From Fasciolopsis buskii (lineage: Eukaryota; Platyhelminthes; Trematoda; Plagiorchiida; Fasciolidae), in assembly GCA_008360955.1 (NCBI GenBank), contig LUCM01001947.1, positions 141,710 through 205,709 of the forward strand: a DNA stretch of 64,000 bases, in the 5' to 3' direction. The first letter of the stretch is position 1. Every line of letters starts with the position of its first letter. The notes beneath the pieces were generated by a model. The model was not told where the DNA came from and ran no database searches. It was given only the letters and a program-made list of their open reading frames with translations. The position numbers and the translations under genes are program-made. This document shows positions 1 through 13,448 of this stretch, one piece after another.

Positions 1-2580
1 GTTCATATTAAAGTGAGAAGATCAAAGGAGAAATTTGGTCGTCAAAAGCAACAAGCTTTTTTTCGGCCCTGGCTGGTCTGAGACGAGAGCAGAAATGGAA
101 GGTTGCAAATTTTACCCGCTCGATGTGGCTATCTTGGGGACAACCTTTCCCATTGTGCCTTTGGACTTCGTACAGTTGACATTTGAATCATTTGGGGGAA
201 ATATTTTCCCTGGCTTTAACTGAAAAATGGATGGGAATAAAAAATATCAAGCTATTTTATTTACAGCTCACCAGCTTTGTCAGCTTGAGTAATGGTTTTG
301 TAACTCTTCAATTTTCAGGTTATGTATAGCAATTTTTAGTGAAACTTTTGAAGTGATATCACAAATAATCCCCAGCAAAAATATTTCGGTCTATTGGGTA
401 ATTGTTGATTTTACGTGGTTTTCCTTCATTCTACCAAATTAATATATCATGTTAGAAGCGTGCGATTTCCCCGATATGGAACCAATATTTATGGGTAGTT
501 TAGCCCGGGGATGGGGTAGGTGGCAAGAACTGCAATTTGACAATGAAGATAAAATTTGTCGACTGGATTAATTGCTTGTTGTTCGGAAGCGTTGTTTCTG
601 TAGATGAAGTTAGAAAGAGATCAGTTGTATAGAGCCGTTACAAGCCTCTTTTTGAGGTGCTCAAATGTTGTCCGAATTTTTGAGAAACTAAGTTGAAACG
701 TCATTCACTTGACTGAAAAAGATTCCTGAATGATCTGATTTGTCTTTTTACGGCCATTCCGGTTGATCACTGACTGGGAACAAGAGCCCAGTCAGACCAA
801 ACCAATTTGTCTCTTATTGTTCATAGAAATTTTAACCAAAACTAAAAATCAGTGACTGGATTCAGCAGCACAGTTTAGGAGCTAATCGGAATCTACAGAG
901 GTCTGCTTATCAATAATTTGTTCAATTCTTGTTGAAGGTTAAACTGAGCCAATGTTTCGGTGGGGAAGAAGTACCCGTAAAACTGAGGAATTTTTCAAGC
1001 GAAAACCAAACATCTGAATTCGATCACCGCCATTTTTACTGTCATTTCCCAATCCTTTCAAAATTTCTGTTCGAGATCCTCCTACAGTTTTGTCGTTAAC
1101 TCTTATATAACGCACTAGTGTCTTTCAAGATCGGTTCCCAGTTTGTTGTCAGTGATCGTACGATCCCATTGTTAATTTCTGTTCCGCCTGTAGTTCGATT
1201 ATTGGGCCATGGTCGTTTAAATTATAACTGTTGCGAATACGTAACAGCTAGTTGCTTGTACATGCACACCCACGTGCACCACATATATGTTATACGTTTT
1301 GGAGAACGGGATTATGTTTTCTGAGGCCGAATAGCGATGACGCGGCATAGAATCGCATACAGATGCTAGGAACATTGAATTATTGCTATGAGAATTCTTC
1401 AATATGAGAATTCGGTGTTGCATCACTGCTTTCAGACCGGTACATAGTAATCGACTTGGAGTCAATTAGCAGATCAAGCTGAATGGTTATTTTCTAATGG
1501 GCTGACCCTTCCATCCATCGAAAATAAAGAGGAAACAAAGTTGGATGTAACTGAAACTCAAAAGCACATAAGATTTCGTCACTTCGGATAGAAAAAGCCG
1601 TGCAACGTCTACAATCTTTTTGATTTCATTCAGTTGCTCCGTTTCTGTACACTAGAACGTGAGCACTAAAATTACTTCACTGCTTGAAATCACTCCATTT
1701 GTGGGGTGCATCATTACGATGCAGGTTTCTTAAAACAAAGTGATCTGTTATGTGATCTGTACAGTTATGTACTGGGGTGGTCAGTTCGTTCTTGGCAAAC
1801 TGCGCTGATTTGTGAGTACGAAATCTGTGACTGAATTCTGGTCACCTGCAACGCCAACCCCTTTGTCCCATCTCATTTTTCAGCAATAGTCGACCTGCGG
1901 TCAAAATGCCTTTTTTATTTGTCCCAGCTTCTCTGGTAAAGAAACAAGCAATATGTTGAATAAGGTTTGGCATTGCCTGATTCTTGGGCTTGTTTTATTC
2001 CTATTTCAAATGATCGCTGCACAATGTTTTTTCTGATGCGACTGGAATCAATTATGTTTTGCCACAAAGCAGGAAAATTCAAGTCACTAAATCTCCAAAC
2101 CTTTGTTTTCATCAGCTTGGCTTATTTTTCTTTCTGCAATTGAATGCTTGCTCATATGAAGCACCCGAAGACAGCCATTGCCTAATTGGAAACATTTGTT
2201 AAGCTTTTTTCAACAGTTTCACGTGAAATGACACGAAAAGTCAAATTCACCATCGATCGCTTCGATTTTGGAGTATCATGCTGCAATTTTGCTCAAATAG
2301 GTAGTACTTAATCGATGCTGGAAGGTTTCACAACTGTACATCGAGCAAGACAACAGAAACAGCGAGTTCGGTACTTTGTTTATATTTTCTTGTCCGTATT
2401 TTGACGTTGCAAATTCGCATCTACTTTATGGGGCTCAAATCTGGACATTTTTCCCAGAATAACTGGCAGAACTAATCAGTTTGTTATTTTAGTTTACTGG
2501 GTTCGAAAGTCTAAATGTTCGACTGAAGCTTCGCTAAGAATTTTAATGTTACCAAAATAATACTATATATATATTATATA
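1..2580. other. No supported gene
   Basis: AT-rich non-coding sequence. Open frames are short and occur on both strands at chance frequency. An acceptor-like pyrimidine tract ending in CAG near 317 is followed by about 40 open codons, but nothing recognisable is encoded. Confidence 0.5.
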
Positions 2581-2584
2581 TTCA

Positions 2585-2772
2585 TGAAATAATTCATGTG
2601 ATATCATCGCTCAACTGACCATTCAGAAATCATGAAAGCACAGTACAGCTGCTTCATCCTTGTTAGGAATCATCAGCGGTGCACATCCACCGCACCCGAA
2701 CTGGGACGAGAACCCGAACAGGGACGAACGAGTCTGAGTCAAACGCCTTAGCCATTACGCTACCGGGCAGGC
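2585..2772 (-). mobile_element. tRNA-derived SINE, family 2
   Basis: Read on the minus strand, the element begins next to the (TA)n tract with a tRNA-like head. It has an A-box-like TAGCGTAATGGCTAAGG, then a diverged B-box region, and then a body shared with 35562-35735 and its mirror copy 36602-36775. The shared body contains the words GATGATTCCTAACAAGGATG and GCGATGATATCACATG. The order tRNA head, body and AT-rich end is the usual SINE layout. It would be transcribed by RNA polymerase III and moved by a partner LINE. This copy differs from the palindrome copies by several substitutions and so is older. Confidence 0.6.
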
Positions 2773-2779
2773 TCTGAAA

Positions 2780-2783
<4 letters not shown>

Positions 2784-2825
<42 letters not shown>
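2784..2825. repeat. (TA)n microsatellite
   Basis: Uninterrupted TA dinucleotide array at the head end of the family 2 SINE. It is one of about eleven such tracts in the window. Confidence 0.98.
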
Positions 2826-2827
<2 letters not shown>

Positions 2828-5800
2828 GGGTGCCGCATTTAGTGATAAATGGATGGCCAACAGCGGAATGATCAATCAAGGGTAAATACGAAGCCAACGG
2901 ATATTTATCACTATCTCTGTGGTATTGGCATTGGATAAGTCGGAAACATAGGAACATAGTCGTATAAATTGTGACAAAACCGGAATCAGTTTACCGCAGT
3001 TTCGTCTGTGCTGGGCATCCCTAACAAGGTATAGTTATCGTGCATGGAGAGTAAAACGAAAACACGGCGAACGATCGGTAGCTGAACGTGAGAATGAATC
3101 ATCTAATTGAGGGACTAAAATCTACTACTCTAACTGAACGAGTAGCCAAGATCTGCAAATCATCTGTATGGAATTTGTTGTGTATTGGCTTCTAACAGAG
3201 AGGTTACCCTCACAGAAATGGACCGCCTTAACAACGGGCATGGGTTCTGGAAAATCAGTGGTGGATTAATGGTGGCTCATATAATGATGTGGTTCAAAAA
3301 TTCGTTAGGTTCCACCCCGGTTAGCATAATGGCTAGGAATTCCGTACTGTATACCACTGATAATTCCCAGCAAGAGTAAGGCAGCCTTGGTGGTTTAGAA
3401 TGGTGGATGTAAACGTCACATGAAGAATAATTTGATCTACTTAGTGTTTTGGACTCTTAAGTCCCGTGGACAGAACCAAGAACAATAGATTTTCTTTTCG
3501 AGTAATAGTGCTGCTTCTACTATTACTAGATTTGGTACTGCTGTATTCGGTCAGAGAGTATCTGTGTGAATGCATCATTCCAATTTCCATTTATCTGCCA
3601 TCCTTTCTATTAGTTTATCGCTCATCTTATAGCAATGTCTGTAAGAGAAGCTGTGCTTAGCTGATAGTAAAACCTCAAAAAGCTTGTTTACAGCGGTGTT
3701 TCTTATTATCCGAGAAGGGCGAAAGACACTTTGCCTTGACAAACACTGGATAACTAGTGTGATTGGTACGGTAATGGGCCGACAGTTAGTTTCATCACAA
3801 GGGCACATGCGACATCTCTGAATCGTAAATACAGTACATACCAAAGTCAGTGAATGGGACTACACAGGAGGGGGGGGACAATACATAACGCGGAAGACAA
3901 GTATGACATCAACACGAAGCAAGGTGGACTAACTATAAGAACAAGAGAATGCGGAGGTCACTGCACCTTGGACTGAACGGCATGGGAAGCGACAGAAAGT
4001 ACACAAAAGCAAGAGTTGAGGAACGCATCGATAGACCATTATTTGGGTAGGTGGTAATCATGATCAATTAATTGGGCTGTCTAGCAGTACGTACAGAACA
4101 GATGCAGTTATCTGTAAGAACAATGAAAAGTTGGGCTTTGAAATTCTTCATAACTTGGTTCGTGACTGTGTCACGTCAGGAACGGTTATATCAAAGTCGC
4201 CTTGAAAAGACCCTTGACTATCTTTTACGCTGCTCAGTCGTGTTCGCTGAAAAATGGTCACTGAAATTGGCAATCTTCACTTATTCATTGTTCAAATGGC
4301 TATTCTGATTCTTTCGGCATGGATGGCAAATACTGAGTAGACTGATTTGGAAGCTTTTGTAGCAAAACATAATTCTTTGTCTAAATTATAGTGCCCAACC
4401 TTGACAAACTGACAGCACAAACATCGTGAATGAGGTATTCACGTCTTAATCCAGTATTATCCGAATTACTCTCACGACTCTGAATCGAACATGTTAGATC
4501 AATGAGCAGACAGAAATCCCCGGGGTAACGTGAAAAACGATGCACAATTAAGTAATCTCTTTAACGGATTAATAACCTACGACAAGTTTCACCTTCTTGC
4601 AAGTCTCTCATTATAACTTTCTCCGGTTGTTTGGTGTTAGTAACTATATGCCGCCGGAAAAGAACGTGGTGCGGTATGATGTAAAGCGCAAATGAACTCG
4701 CTTCAGAGAATCACAAACAAATTGGTCTGTCAAGTACGGTTCGTCGATTGTGCAACTGCTGATTGTGAAGTGAACAAGATTACGTATTGTCGACAGGCGT
4801 AAAATTGTGCACGGGGATCGTGAACGTCCAAACAGCATGCTGGCTGCAAATGGTTGAAGCATATCACCCTGTCTGTTTGTTTCTGCTGACCTATCTTCCT
4901 TGGGATTGATTACCCAAACAAGTCTTATTTAGGAAGCGTATGTTCTGGATCGCACATGTTTATCATATTTGTACGAACGGATGAATGAATTCGGTGGAAA
5001 ATCTAGCAGTGCTTGTTTTTAGTTGGTTTACATGCTTAAACAATGAACGATTTGTAAATTCATGCCGTGGAAGTAGCCATCCAACATGTCCTAGTTTTCT
5101 CGATGAACGAATGCATCATATAATTTATCAAAAAGAATGAAATAATGGTTTTTGCATTAGCATCTTACCACTTTTCTCCAAATATCCATGGGGTCAGTAA
5201 TCATTTAATTGTGTCATTTTTTCAATTTAATAAACGCAGTTCGGCCAATCGGATAGAAAATTCGGATAAATTCATCCATTCTACAAGATACCGGATTCCA
5301 TTACGATAGTGAATGCTGACTAACTTTAGGCTGAATGCAGAGTCAAGAATGATGCACCACTTCTTGTTCCGCATATCGTTTTTAAGCTGCACGTTCAAAT
5401 ACTGATCTGTCACTTATCCTCCCTCTCTCTCTCTGTGTGTGTCTCTATGACATTCATTGTTTGGACCAATAATTGATTTTCTTGTCGGCTTCCGAGTTCA
5501 GTGCCGCGTTTCACTCCCTTGAGAATTATTGAGTTCAAAAAACAATCAGAACACCGAAAGCCTTCTACCAGTTAGGGAAGTCGTTCACCTTTTCTATAAA
5601 TTGCTACTGATTGGTGATTGACAGCGCAACTTCCCCGGCCACGTTCAATTTTCCTGGTGTTTTTACCTGTTGAGCTGTCGGAAACAGGTAGGCTAAACAG
5701 TTGCTTATTGTTTGCAAACCACTCTCTCTTCTACTTAAATGCCGCAGGAACTTTGTCTGATGACTACTGATTTTCGTCCCTTTTACTTAGTCACTTCTGT

Positions 5801-7188
5801 AGGGAAAAACTGATCAAACGATAAATTTATACGTAGGCAACATTTGACTGAAAGCAACAGACAATTCATGAATCATCTTGTAAGCATTTGTCTATGAACC
5901 GGTTCATCACAGAGAAAAGATGTTGAACTCATTGGCCAAATCCACGAAATTGCTTGAATGCTGTGATAAGAACTCACCAACAGCTTATATCCACCGCTAG
6001 TTGATTGGGATATGGTCTTCAGAGTTAAAAGGAAGAGTCAGAAATCAAAGCCACTGGGTTATGTAGACTGACTTCAAGCGGTTTATCGAACATCAGAGGC
6101 AACACCATTCATCCATTTTTGGTCTTGAATGACCTTCTACCGTTGTTTACATTGCCTTTACGGATACCGTAATTAAGGGGAGCAAATCACAGTTTGTTAG
6201 TGCTGAGGACGACACTTGTTTCAGTCATCCCAATGGTCAGTCATCGATGTCATTTTTCCGAAGAAAATAAGATGGACAGCTAGGTAGCCACTAACAAATG
6301 AAAGGTTAGTGAATAGGATAGCTGCACACCATGAATATGGTCTTCTGCCAAGCGTTGTAATTTCTACCACTGGTTGAAACGAATTAAAGGGATTGTGAAC
6401 TATGTGGACGACAGCGCACAATCTCATTTCTCCCGAAACCGACCGAAGCAAGACGGACTTTAGAGATATTCTACAATGGGAGCAATTGCACAGAATTGTA
6501 GTTTTTGGTTTTCTTCATATAATTGATCATTTGATCAGTGATCAGCAGAAAAAGCGCTGTCGGTGATTTCTGGTATCTTGAAATCTAACAAATCAAACAA
6601 ATATAACCTACCGGTACCGATACACTACTGGTGCCTACGTCAATTATTTGGTATATTCATTCATGCATTCTTCCGTAGTAAAAAATCTCCTGAACCCAAC
6701 GAGCGGGAATCACCACTTGCGGGGCAAAAGCAGTTTTCTTGTCCATTCCCATTTTGGAATTTCGCTTAGTGCAAATGATCCAGCGGAATCGCATCTCTAT
6801 GATTAGTAGCAGTTCCTTCGTAAACAAGAACGATTTACACTGCATTTTAATCAGACTACCAAAACTACAAAGGGCGATAAACCACGGACCAAGATGGACC
6901 GTAAATTCTAAAGGCCACTATCTTTTGTCATAGCAGGTGCTAGAAACAGGACAGCAGAACCATGATGTTACACATACACCAAGTAGGTCTGTCGCACCGC
7001 ACTGCCAGCCTTAATCCTACAGTTTATTTGAAAGCAAACAATCAGGACTAATAAGAACCATTTTTTGTGAGTCACAAGGATAAGGTACCACTCCTAGAAT
7101 CAATCCCATTATCCATGCAGCTTGTGTGATTCAATGAACGCAGTCGTTCTAATATTCCACTTACAACTCCGCTTAAATGCACACAGTT
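2826..7188. other. No supported gene
   Basis: Mixed non-coding sequence with only short open frames (under 95 codons, both strands). A CT/GT dinucleotide run lies at about 5418-5444. I see no recognisable repeat homologous to others in the window. Confidence 0.45.
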
Positions 7189-7447
7189 AGAAGCGTACGC
7201 AGTTATGTCACACAAGCACTTGACTACTGATCAGGATCATCCAGCTCAGCTTAAGTTATCAGGACATCAATACGAAGGTCTACATAATGAGGCTCAACGT
7301 GGCGTCAAGACGGGCATAAGAAGCCATCTTACGGAGCCTTATATCTCCATCGATTTACGTCGGGAACTAAGTCAACCTATACTGGATTCCCTGAGTGACC
7401 GATCATCATTAGGGTTTTTCATTTCAAGAAATTCAAGCAAATTTTAA
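7189..7447 (+). CDS. Possible terminal exon, unknown protein
   Basis: An acceptor-like CACACAG is followed in frame by 85 open codons ending in TAA at 7447. The predicted peptide is hydrophilic and of ordinary composition (it includes GHQYEGLHNEAQRG), with no domain I recognise. The acceptor has only a weak pyrimidine tract and no partner exon was found. A chance open frame remains quite possible. Confidence 0.2.
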
Positions 7448-8900
7448 GAACCAACTACCTTTGAAGAACATCGAACCTTTCCCTTAAACGCGTGCAACCA
7501 TCTCAACACTCGTGAGAATCATAATTTCAAACAACGACATCAACGATCTCATCTTTAGCATGTCGTAGGGGAAACAACAAAGGTGAAGTGTGGTCATTTT
7601 ACAATCCAAATCGTAACTCGCTCAAGATCTTCTGAGAAATTATCGCTCTGCAGATATACAAGGGTTCGTTGGCTAGCAAGACAAAAAAAAGCTTCAGTAA
7701 TCGCCCTTGAGAAAGACTGGGTAAATACTAGCACCTGGGTGGTCACAAGTCTTACGTGAATCACACGAAGAAAACGTGACGGGGTCCACAAACAGAATGG
7801 TGTTTCCCCCGGGGTTTTCACTAGTGTTACATTCAGCTGAGCTGAAGAGGAATTATTACAGTTTATTTTTCATAATTTCTGTCCGAACTGAAACTCCGCA
7901 GATAGTTTCGTTCTGTTATTGAGTACATTTTTATTTGCCATGCATCTGGTCAGGTTCGGAATGGTTCGAGGATTTGACGGGTAATCATGGTCACAAGGTC
8001 GGAGAATTTTGTCGCGCATTGCAAGTACGTGTAGACTGCGGTGATTTTGTTGGTAGTCAATGAAATTCTAACATTCTAATAACCACAGTCGTTGTTTATA
8101 TGATGTGACTGCAAACCGACAATTTCCCTTTAGACCATATTTAATGTTATGTATTGGCCTGAATACGAATAACTGAAAACGAGCTTGTTCGCCACTTTGT
8201 GTTGTTCTCAATGTTTATATCTTGTACGATATCCCAATTTGCAGTCCACGGCAGTGAAATGCGAATGAAAAGTAAGGGGAGATTTGAACGACCAAAACCG
8301 TGATAGGCTGGTTATTTGGACACGGAATAAAGGGACAAGAGTTGGGGTTGCGGTGGTTCCACAAAGTTCCCTTACATTCCCATGCGACTGGCTATGATTC
8401 TAGTCTTCTCGTCAGCCCGTCTGGGTAATCATCTGTTAAAAAATAGAGGATTTCGGAAGAAAGTATATTCCGTTGTGGTTTTCCGTTTGCTTGGAAGATT
8501 TTTCTTTAACAAGTAACTTTATTTCTACACAGCGTTGTCAGGCTACCTGCTAACGAAGCGAATGTTTCTTGCCTACTGCGCAAGTGCTCACAAGGCTGGA
8601 ACGAGACTGAAAACCAAATTGTTCTTCTTTTCTCCTGTGTAACTAATAAATAACTCATGGGACAAACTTTACTTTCTCTTGTCTCGGATCGTATAAGACT
8701 GGGAAGCGAAACAGTGAGGGTAGCTAAACCAGGAGAAAACGCATACAGAGTTGAACAGAAAAAATGAAAAATGTCCCAAATTTGATTCCATACGCTTTCT
8801 CACGTTTTTGTTCTTAGTGTACATTTGTGTTATACCTATGCGGACATCTTTTCTATTTCACATTAGAAGCAAGAGAAAAAATAAGAAATACATATTTCCA
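7448..8900. other. No supported gene
   Basis: Non-coding sequence with short opposing open frames such as 7594-7821 on the minus strand. No repeats matched elsewhere in the window. Confidence 0.4.
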
Positions 8901-8901
8901 G

Positions 8902-9540
8902 CCGTAACCATTTGGACAGTTCAAATAAGCCGTGCACATGCACAGTGGTTTCGCTTTCAGCTAACCGCCACGGTATGTCGGGTGATGTGTGCACCAGTTC
9001 GTGTTTGTAAAAAGGTCGCCGTATTTCCACGTTTCTTATGCCCCAATGACCATAAATCTCACACTGACTTTCGCTCTAGACCGACTTTCGTCGACGGATG
9101 CAGAATATTCGGGGATGAGCATCCATTTGGCACGGATAGATAGATTTATTCCAAAATCAAACGGGTTTTTGCTGGTCATATGATGAAAACGGACAGATGT
9201 AAGGATGCTGGCAATAATTGCATTCATCCACACCAGGTATTTGTAATGCCTCGTTCATATATGATGATTTAGTAGGTCACAGGGTGCAAAAAACCATTAG
9301 ATGAAGATTTCTCCTCTTACAATTTGCAGCCTTCGCGGAAATGGGTAAAAGCATATGGAGTGCTGCTCCCTTTACATGTCAATAAATAAGCCGCTAATGA
9401 AAATTTGTGTCGAAATTTTGAGGAACGGTTTGCTGAGCTTACTTGCCATTGCCTAGCTTGGGACCCGAAAACGTGGTATGCGTTCACTGCTAATGATTTC
9501 ATCCAGGTCAGATGCAACAGCTTTTGCATAAAGTAATTTC
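8902..9540 (+). CDS. Possible short-exon cluster, unknown protein
   Basis: Three pieces look exon-like. At 8902-8972 an open frame (IWTVQISRAHAQWFRFQ) lies between a TTTCCAG acceptor and a GTATGT donor. Near 9146-9238 an open frame (GHMMKTDRCKDAGNNC) ends at CAG followed by GTATTT. At about 9400-9538 an open frame (LTCHCLAWDPKTWYAF) follows a strong acceptor (CTCCTCTTACAATTTGCAG) at about 9329, but an in-frame TAA lies between the two. The pieces cannot be joined into one clean reading frame. I do not recognise the protein. Either real small exons of one gene or chance would fit. Confidence 0.2.
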
Positions 9541-12500
9541 AATTTTTTGCTTGCTGAGCTAAATATAAAAGATACTTGATAACTTGGCTAGACTTTTAAG
9601 CAATTCATTTCTAAAGTTGTCAATTTACAAGTGAAAATGCCAGTCAGAATCAGTTTCATCGTTCCTTGTTCCGGTAAAAACCTTATTTTCTCACGTGACA
9701 GAATAGTACGATTTGTTCAAATAGAAATGTTTCCTCCGATTTCTTATCGTCTTCTAGATCGGTTACTTGTGGTTTACATTAGACGCCTCTTATAGTATGA
9801 ATTCATTTAAGAGCACATCCTGGTTGATAACGGATTCAAAACACGAGAATCTTTTCGAAGGCAAATAATTTCCGCATGATGAATTCTAATTGTCATATTT
9901 CTGTCACTTTACCATCAGAAAAATGAGCCAGAGAGAGAGTCACTCATAAGAATCGTTGCATTTTGTTGATCTAAACAAATCCTCGTCTCATATGGGTCCT
10001 TTGGTACAATTTATGAAACAATAAACACGACATTTAGGAACAGTTGGATTTTGGATGTAAATTCACTAATGCGACCGAAGTGGCAAGAAACGACCGGATG
10101 CTTGTGCAGTTCCAATTTAATTGAAATTCGGATTTCCAATGAGCTTTCACCGTCTCTATTCAATAAACAGCTCATCTAGTGAAAAGGCCTTCAACAGAAT
10201 TAGTTCTATCCTGAAATCTATTCACCCAAAAACGATCAAATACACGTTGGAGATTGCGTAAGACGTAAGAAATCAAAAACCCATTTGATGGACTCACAAA
10301 TATTAGCACTGAATAATTGAAAAGCCACTGAATTAGACTACGATTATTTTCGAGATGTAGTTGTAATGGCTAAAAGTAATTAAGAAAATATATTAAAAAC
10401 TAATATTTGCGAACATCAATTTTTCAGCCAACAGTTGCAAAACATGTAAGTAGAATTCAGTTTGAGCACCGAAATCGGGAGTAGGTAAAAGTTGGATTCA
10501 TACTGTCGATACTATGACCTTTTTGATTGTAAACAGTCAACGGAAGTCGTTGGGATTAAGCCACACTTCAATACAGTTCATACTTGCTGAATTCACTATG
10601 CAAAATGGACATGCGTGATACAGTGTGCTATACAATGGTCACAATTATCATCACATTATATTTGCCGATGTTTTTTCTCATTCTTCAATTTGATTCATAT
10701 TTATGGCCTACTGTTCTCGCACAGCCATTTACGGAAATGATCTGATTCCCTTTGTGTTCTATCTACAAATGGATAGCGAACTGGTAATATATGATTATAG
10801 GAATCGTGTCCATTGACGGTGCTTGGTTGACAATCACGCGTCTTATTCCTCTTTTATTTTTCTATCGCAAAGCGCACCTTATTCCGTAGTATGCCTGCAT
10901 GCGTCCATGTTTTTGTCATAATTTTAAAATGTGCTGTCTGGAAATTTATTGCCATTCGAGAGCATGAAGATTAACCGATTTAAGTTGGGCTGACATGAGT
11001 CGTGAACTCCCATAGGCTGAAACCCACTGTGGTGCGTTGCAGACCTAAGTCCGTGGTTAGTCAGCATTCGGATTGGTCAAGACACAGAGCGAGCTCAGCT
11101 GATACCAAACAGATCCACTCAAAGGCTGTTTTATTGCTGTCAGCTGAATGCACAGTAGTCCAAGCAAGAGCTTACACACAAAAGTACAGGGTTTTGGTGA
11201 CGACGAAATTTCCGTGAAACTGAGGAACTGGTTTTTTAGCTGTTCCCGGTTCTGGCTTACAGGCCGTACGGCTGATTCATGTGTTGCTAGGACATAACGC
11301 CACTAAAGTCCAGAGTGCGGCTGAATTCAGGGTTAAACGGATGTATCAAAATTAATATCTGCTACCATAGCCGTGCATTATCTTCACGTGGTATGATGCT
11401 GTAATCGTTCATCACTGCCTTACCAAGGTTGACGACTAACAGTCATCATGCGAAAGCGTGGAAATTTAGAGTTTCCTACTATTCTGGGCAAGCGAGCTGT
11501 GAGTAGTTCGGATAGAGGTCTGTAAACACAGAAGGTTTTCTGATTTAATCGACACAGCTTCCTTAAATACTAGCAGATTTGTGTTCTTCCCACGCAAATA
11601 AACATTGAATGACCGGGGAAGGGGTACTTGATGACCAGCCAAAAGCGGATATTTTGCGACAGCTGAAACCGGGTTTCTTGTCAATGTTTGTCTGGTGCAG
11701 TCCAACTGGTTCAGTGAGTACGAAAGCGTTTGTGAGATTTGTTTGGTGTTGTCTTGAGCCAAGTTTTGTTCTGTTCTTTCATTATGCATGTCACCGCAAC
11801 TGCAGTCGAACTGGTTGATTGCATTTGTGTCTCATTAGGATCGATAAGGCTGAGAGAAGAAGGGGAATGTATACCGCTACTGTGATATATCAGATGAAAT
11901 AACATGATGACCTACGCACGGATAATCAAAATACGCTTTACTTAACAAAGCTCTAGTTTATTTCAAATTAAGAGAAAATGCTTGTCACACCGTATCTGTA
12001 CATTCTAACCCGTTCCTTACCACACTCGCTTCATTTGGCATCCTGTTCGTGGACAACTATTTTTTACAAGTCTAAATAAATAGTAGAAAATTGTCTTTCT
12101 TTTATTTCTATTCTGTACTTGTTGTCAAAGTGAAGAGATCACGTGACTCTGGATACTATACCATGGTAATTCTTGCTATTGGGATATCATGTTACGAGTA
12201 GTGATGAAGATTTTGGATGAACGTCTAGTGGGAATACACGAGGACTGTTGCTATCAGGGATCACAACCTTTTTTAATCATGTAAGAATTAACGAGAGTGA
12301 TCTTGCCTGGGAGCTTGGAAGAACATCCTGCTCGCCGCTGAATTTATTCCGCGCATAATTCCCGCCATGGGTCAACGAGGGTTATTCGGGAACTATTTGG
12401 GAATTGTTTGCAGATTGAGCGCATCAAATTAGTCCCAGTAGAACTCCGACCTTTTGAATTTTTGGTGATCCTGTATGCAAAATATGTGCCCACTGGTTTC

Positions 12501-12573
12501 TGCCATAAAGTTCCTGATATAAGACCACGCACCAGTAGGGTTTACGAGTTCCTAGTAATCTGATTCTCTCTCC
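9541..12573. other. No supported gene
   Basis: AT-rich sequence. The longest frame (11466-11789, minus) is 107 codons with no domain and an overlapping open frame on the plus strand. No repeats matched elsewhere in the window. Confidence 0.45.

Positions 12574-12604
<31 letters not shown>
12574..12604. repeat. (TA)n microsatellite
   Basis: TA array with one interruption (TACATA). Confidence 0.95.
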
Positions 12605-12769
12605 AATTTGTTACACCTAACTGAAATCAATCAACCGCATTTAAACAGATATGGAAAAAAACGAAGGAAAGATAGAAGAAATTGAACGAATAAAACAAAG
12701 TTACAATTTTCTTATTTACACTGCGCATATTTGTGATATTTTGTTTTGAGTGTGGCCTCTTTTCAGGGC

Positions 12770-12952
12770 ACCAATTCTACACACAGGCCACAAAACATTC
12801 ACTCCAATGACTTCGGTTCTGAGCCATATCTCTTAGCCTCTTCAGTCAACAACAGTTCTCATTTCTTTGACCCCAAACATGAAAGCGCAAAACACCATCC
12901 GAGGCCAAAGGCGAAGCTAACTTTTTCACACCTCTGCGCTAAGTCATAGCCT
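12770..12952 (+). repeat. Dispersed repeat X, copy 1
   Basis: This stretch matches 29825-30180 (+) and, inverted, 48600-48740. Shared landmarks are GAGCCATATCTC/GAGCAATATCTC, a block like CTCATCTCTTGGGC, ACCGAGGCC, and GAAGCTAACTTCTTCA followed by ACCTCT. The class is unknown. No coding capacity or terminal repeats were seen. Confidence 0.6.
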
Positions 12953-12977
12953 GACCGCCACGCCGCTTCTTCCAGCT

Positions 12978-13448
12978 TTGTCCAGCATGCGCAAACGAAC
13001 ACGAAAAGGTAGACGGTGGGCAGGCACACGCAGTACGTGTCCATGCCACCAACGGCGATGTAGAACGACTACCTCAATCAGAGATAGGGGTTTGCACCCA
13101 ATACAGGACGACACCTCTATTCCTGACCCGATGTCCCCACCAGATTCAAGCAGCCCTTCTGAGATATCGATGGTCGAAAACAGAAATTCACCGGCTATCC
13201 TCAAGGCGGAGAGATCTTGCAACAGTAAAGAGGAAAATAAGGAACTGAGGGAAAGGCGGATGCCATGGCGATGCCGCAAGTGTGGCAGGTTCGCGAAAGT
13301 TGCATTGGCTTTCGCGATTCTTGATTTGACCTTCTTCTCAATAATTTTGCCAGCGATAATCAAGCGGCCGACGTACAAGAAGGTACTGGCTATCTCTATT
13401 GGATCACCAGAATGGTTGATTGGAAGCGCAATCTGCTGTCAGTCCTGA
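12978..13448 (+). CDS. Candidate single-span membrane protein exon
   Basis: An open frame of 156 codons (first conventional ATG at about 13005). In order it has a basic N-terminus (MRKRTRKGRR), a Ser/Pro-rich stretch, a charged segment, a CRKC pair just before the membrane, and a hydrophobic segment of about 20 residues (VALAFAILDLTFFSIILPAI) followed by KR. This is the charge layout of an N-cytoplasmic membrane protein. A possible donor (AAG then GTACTG) follows at about 13381, so the frame may continue into another exon. The opposite strand is also open for 144 codons, which weakens the case. It starts about 25 bp after a dispersed repeat. No family is recognised. Confidence 0.4.
   Translation: MSSMRKRTRKGRRWAGTRSTCPCHQRRCRTTTSIRDRGLHPIQDDTSIPDPMSPPDSSSPSEISMVENRNSPAILKAERSCNSKEENKELRERRMPWRCRKCGRFAKVALAFAILDLTFFSIILPAIIKRPTYKKVLAISIGSPEWLIGSAICCQS

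Noticed and set aside
5983..6021. Mini-exon on the minus strand with a fine pyrimidine tract and GTGAGT donor
   Set aside because: Only 13 codons, with no neighbouring exon or homology. The chance rate for such pairs in 64 kb is high.
8751..9143. 130-codon ORF as a single gene
   Set aside because: It crosses a better-supported acceptor and donor used in another frame and has no domain.
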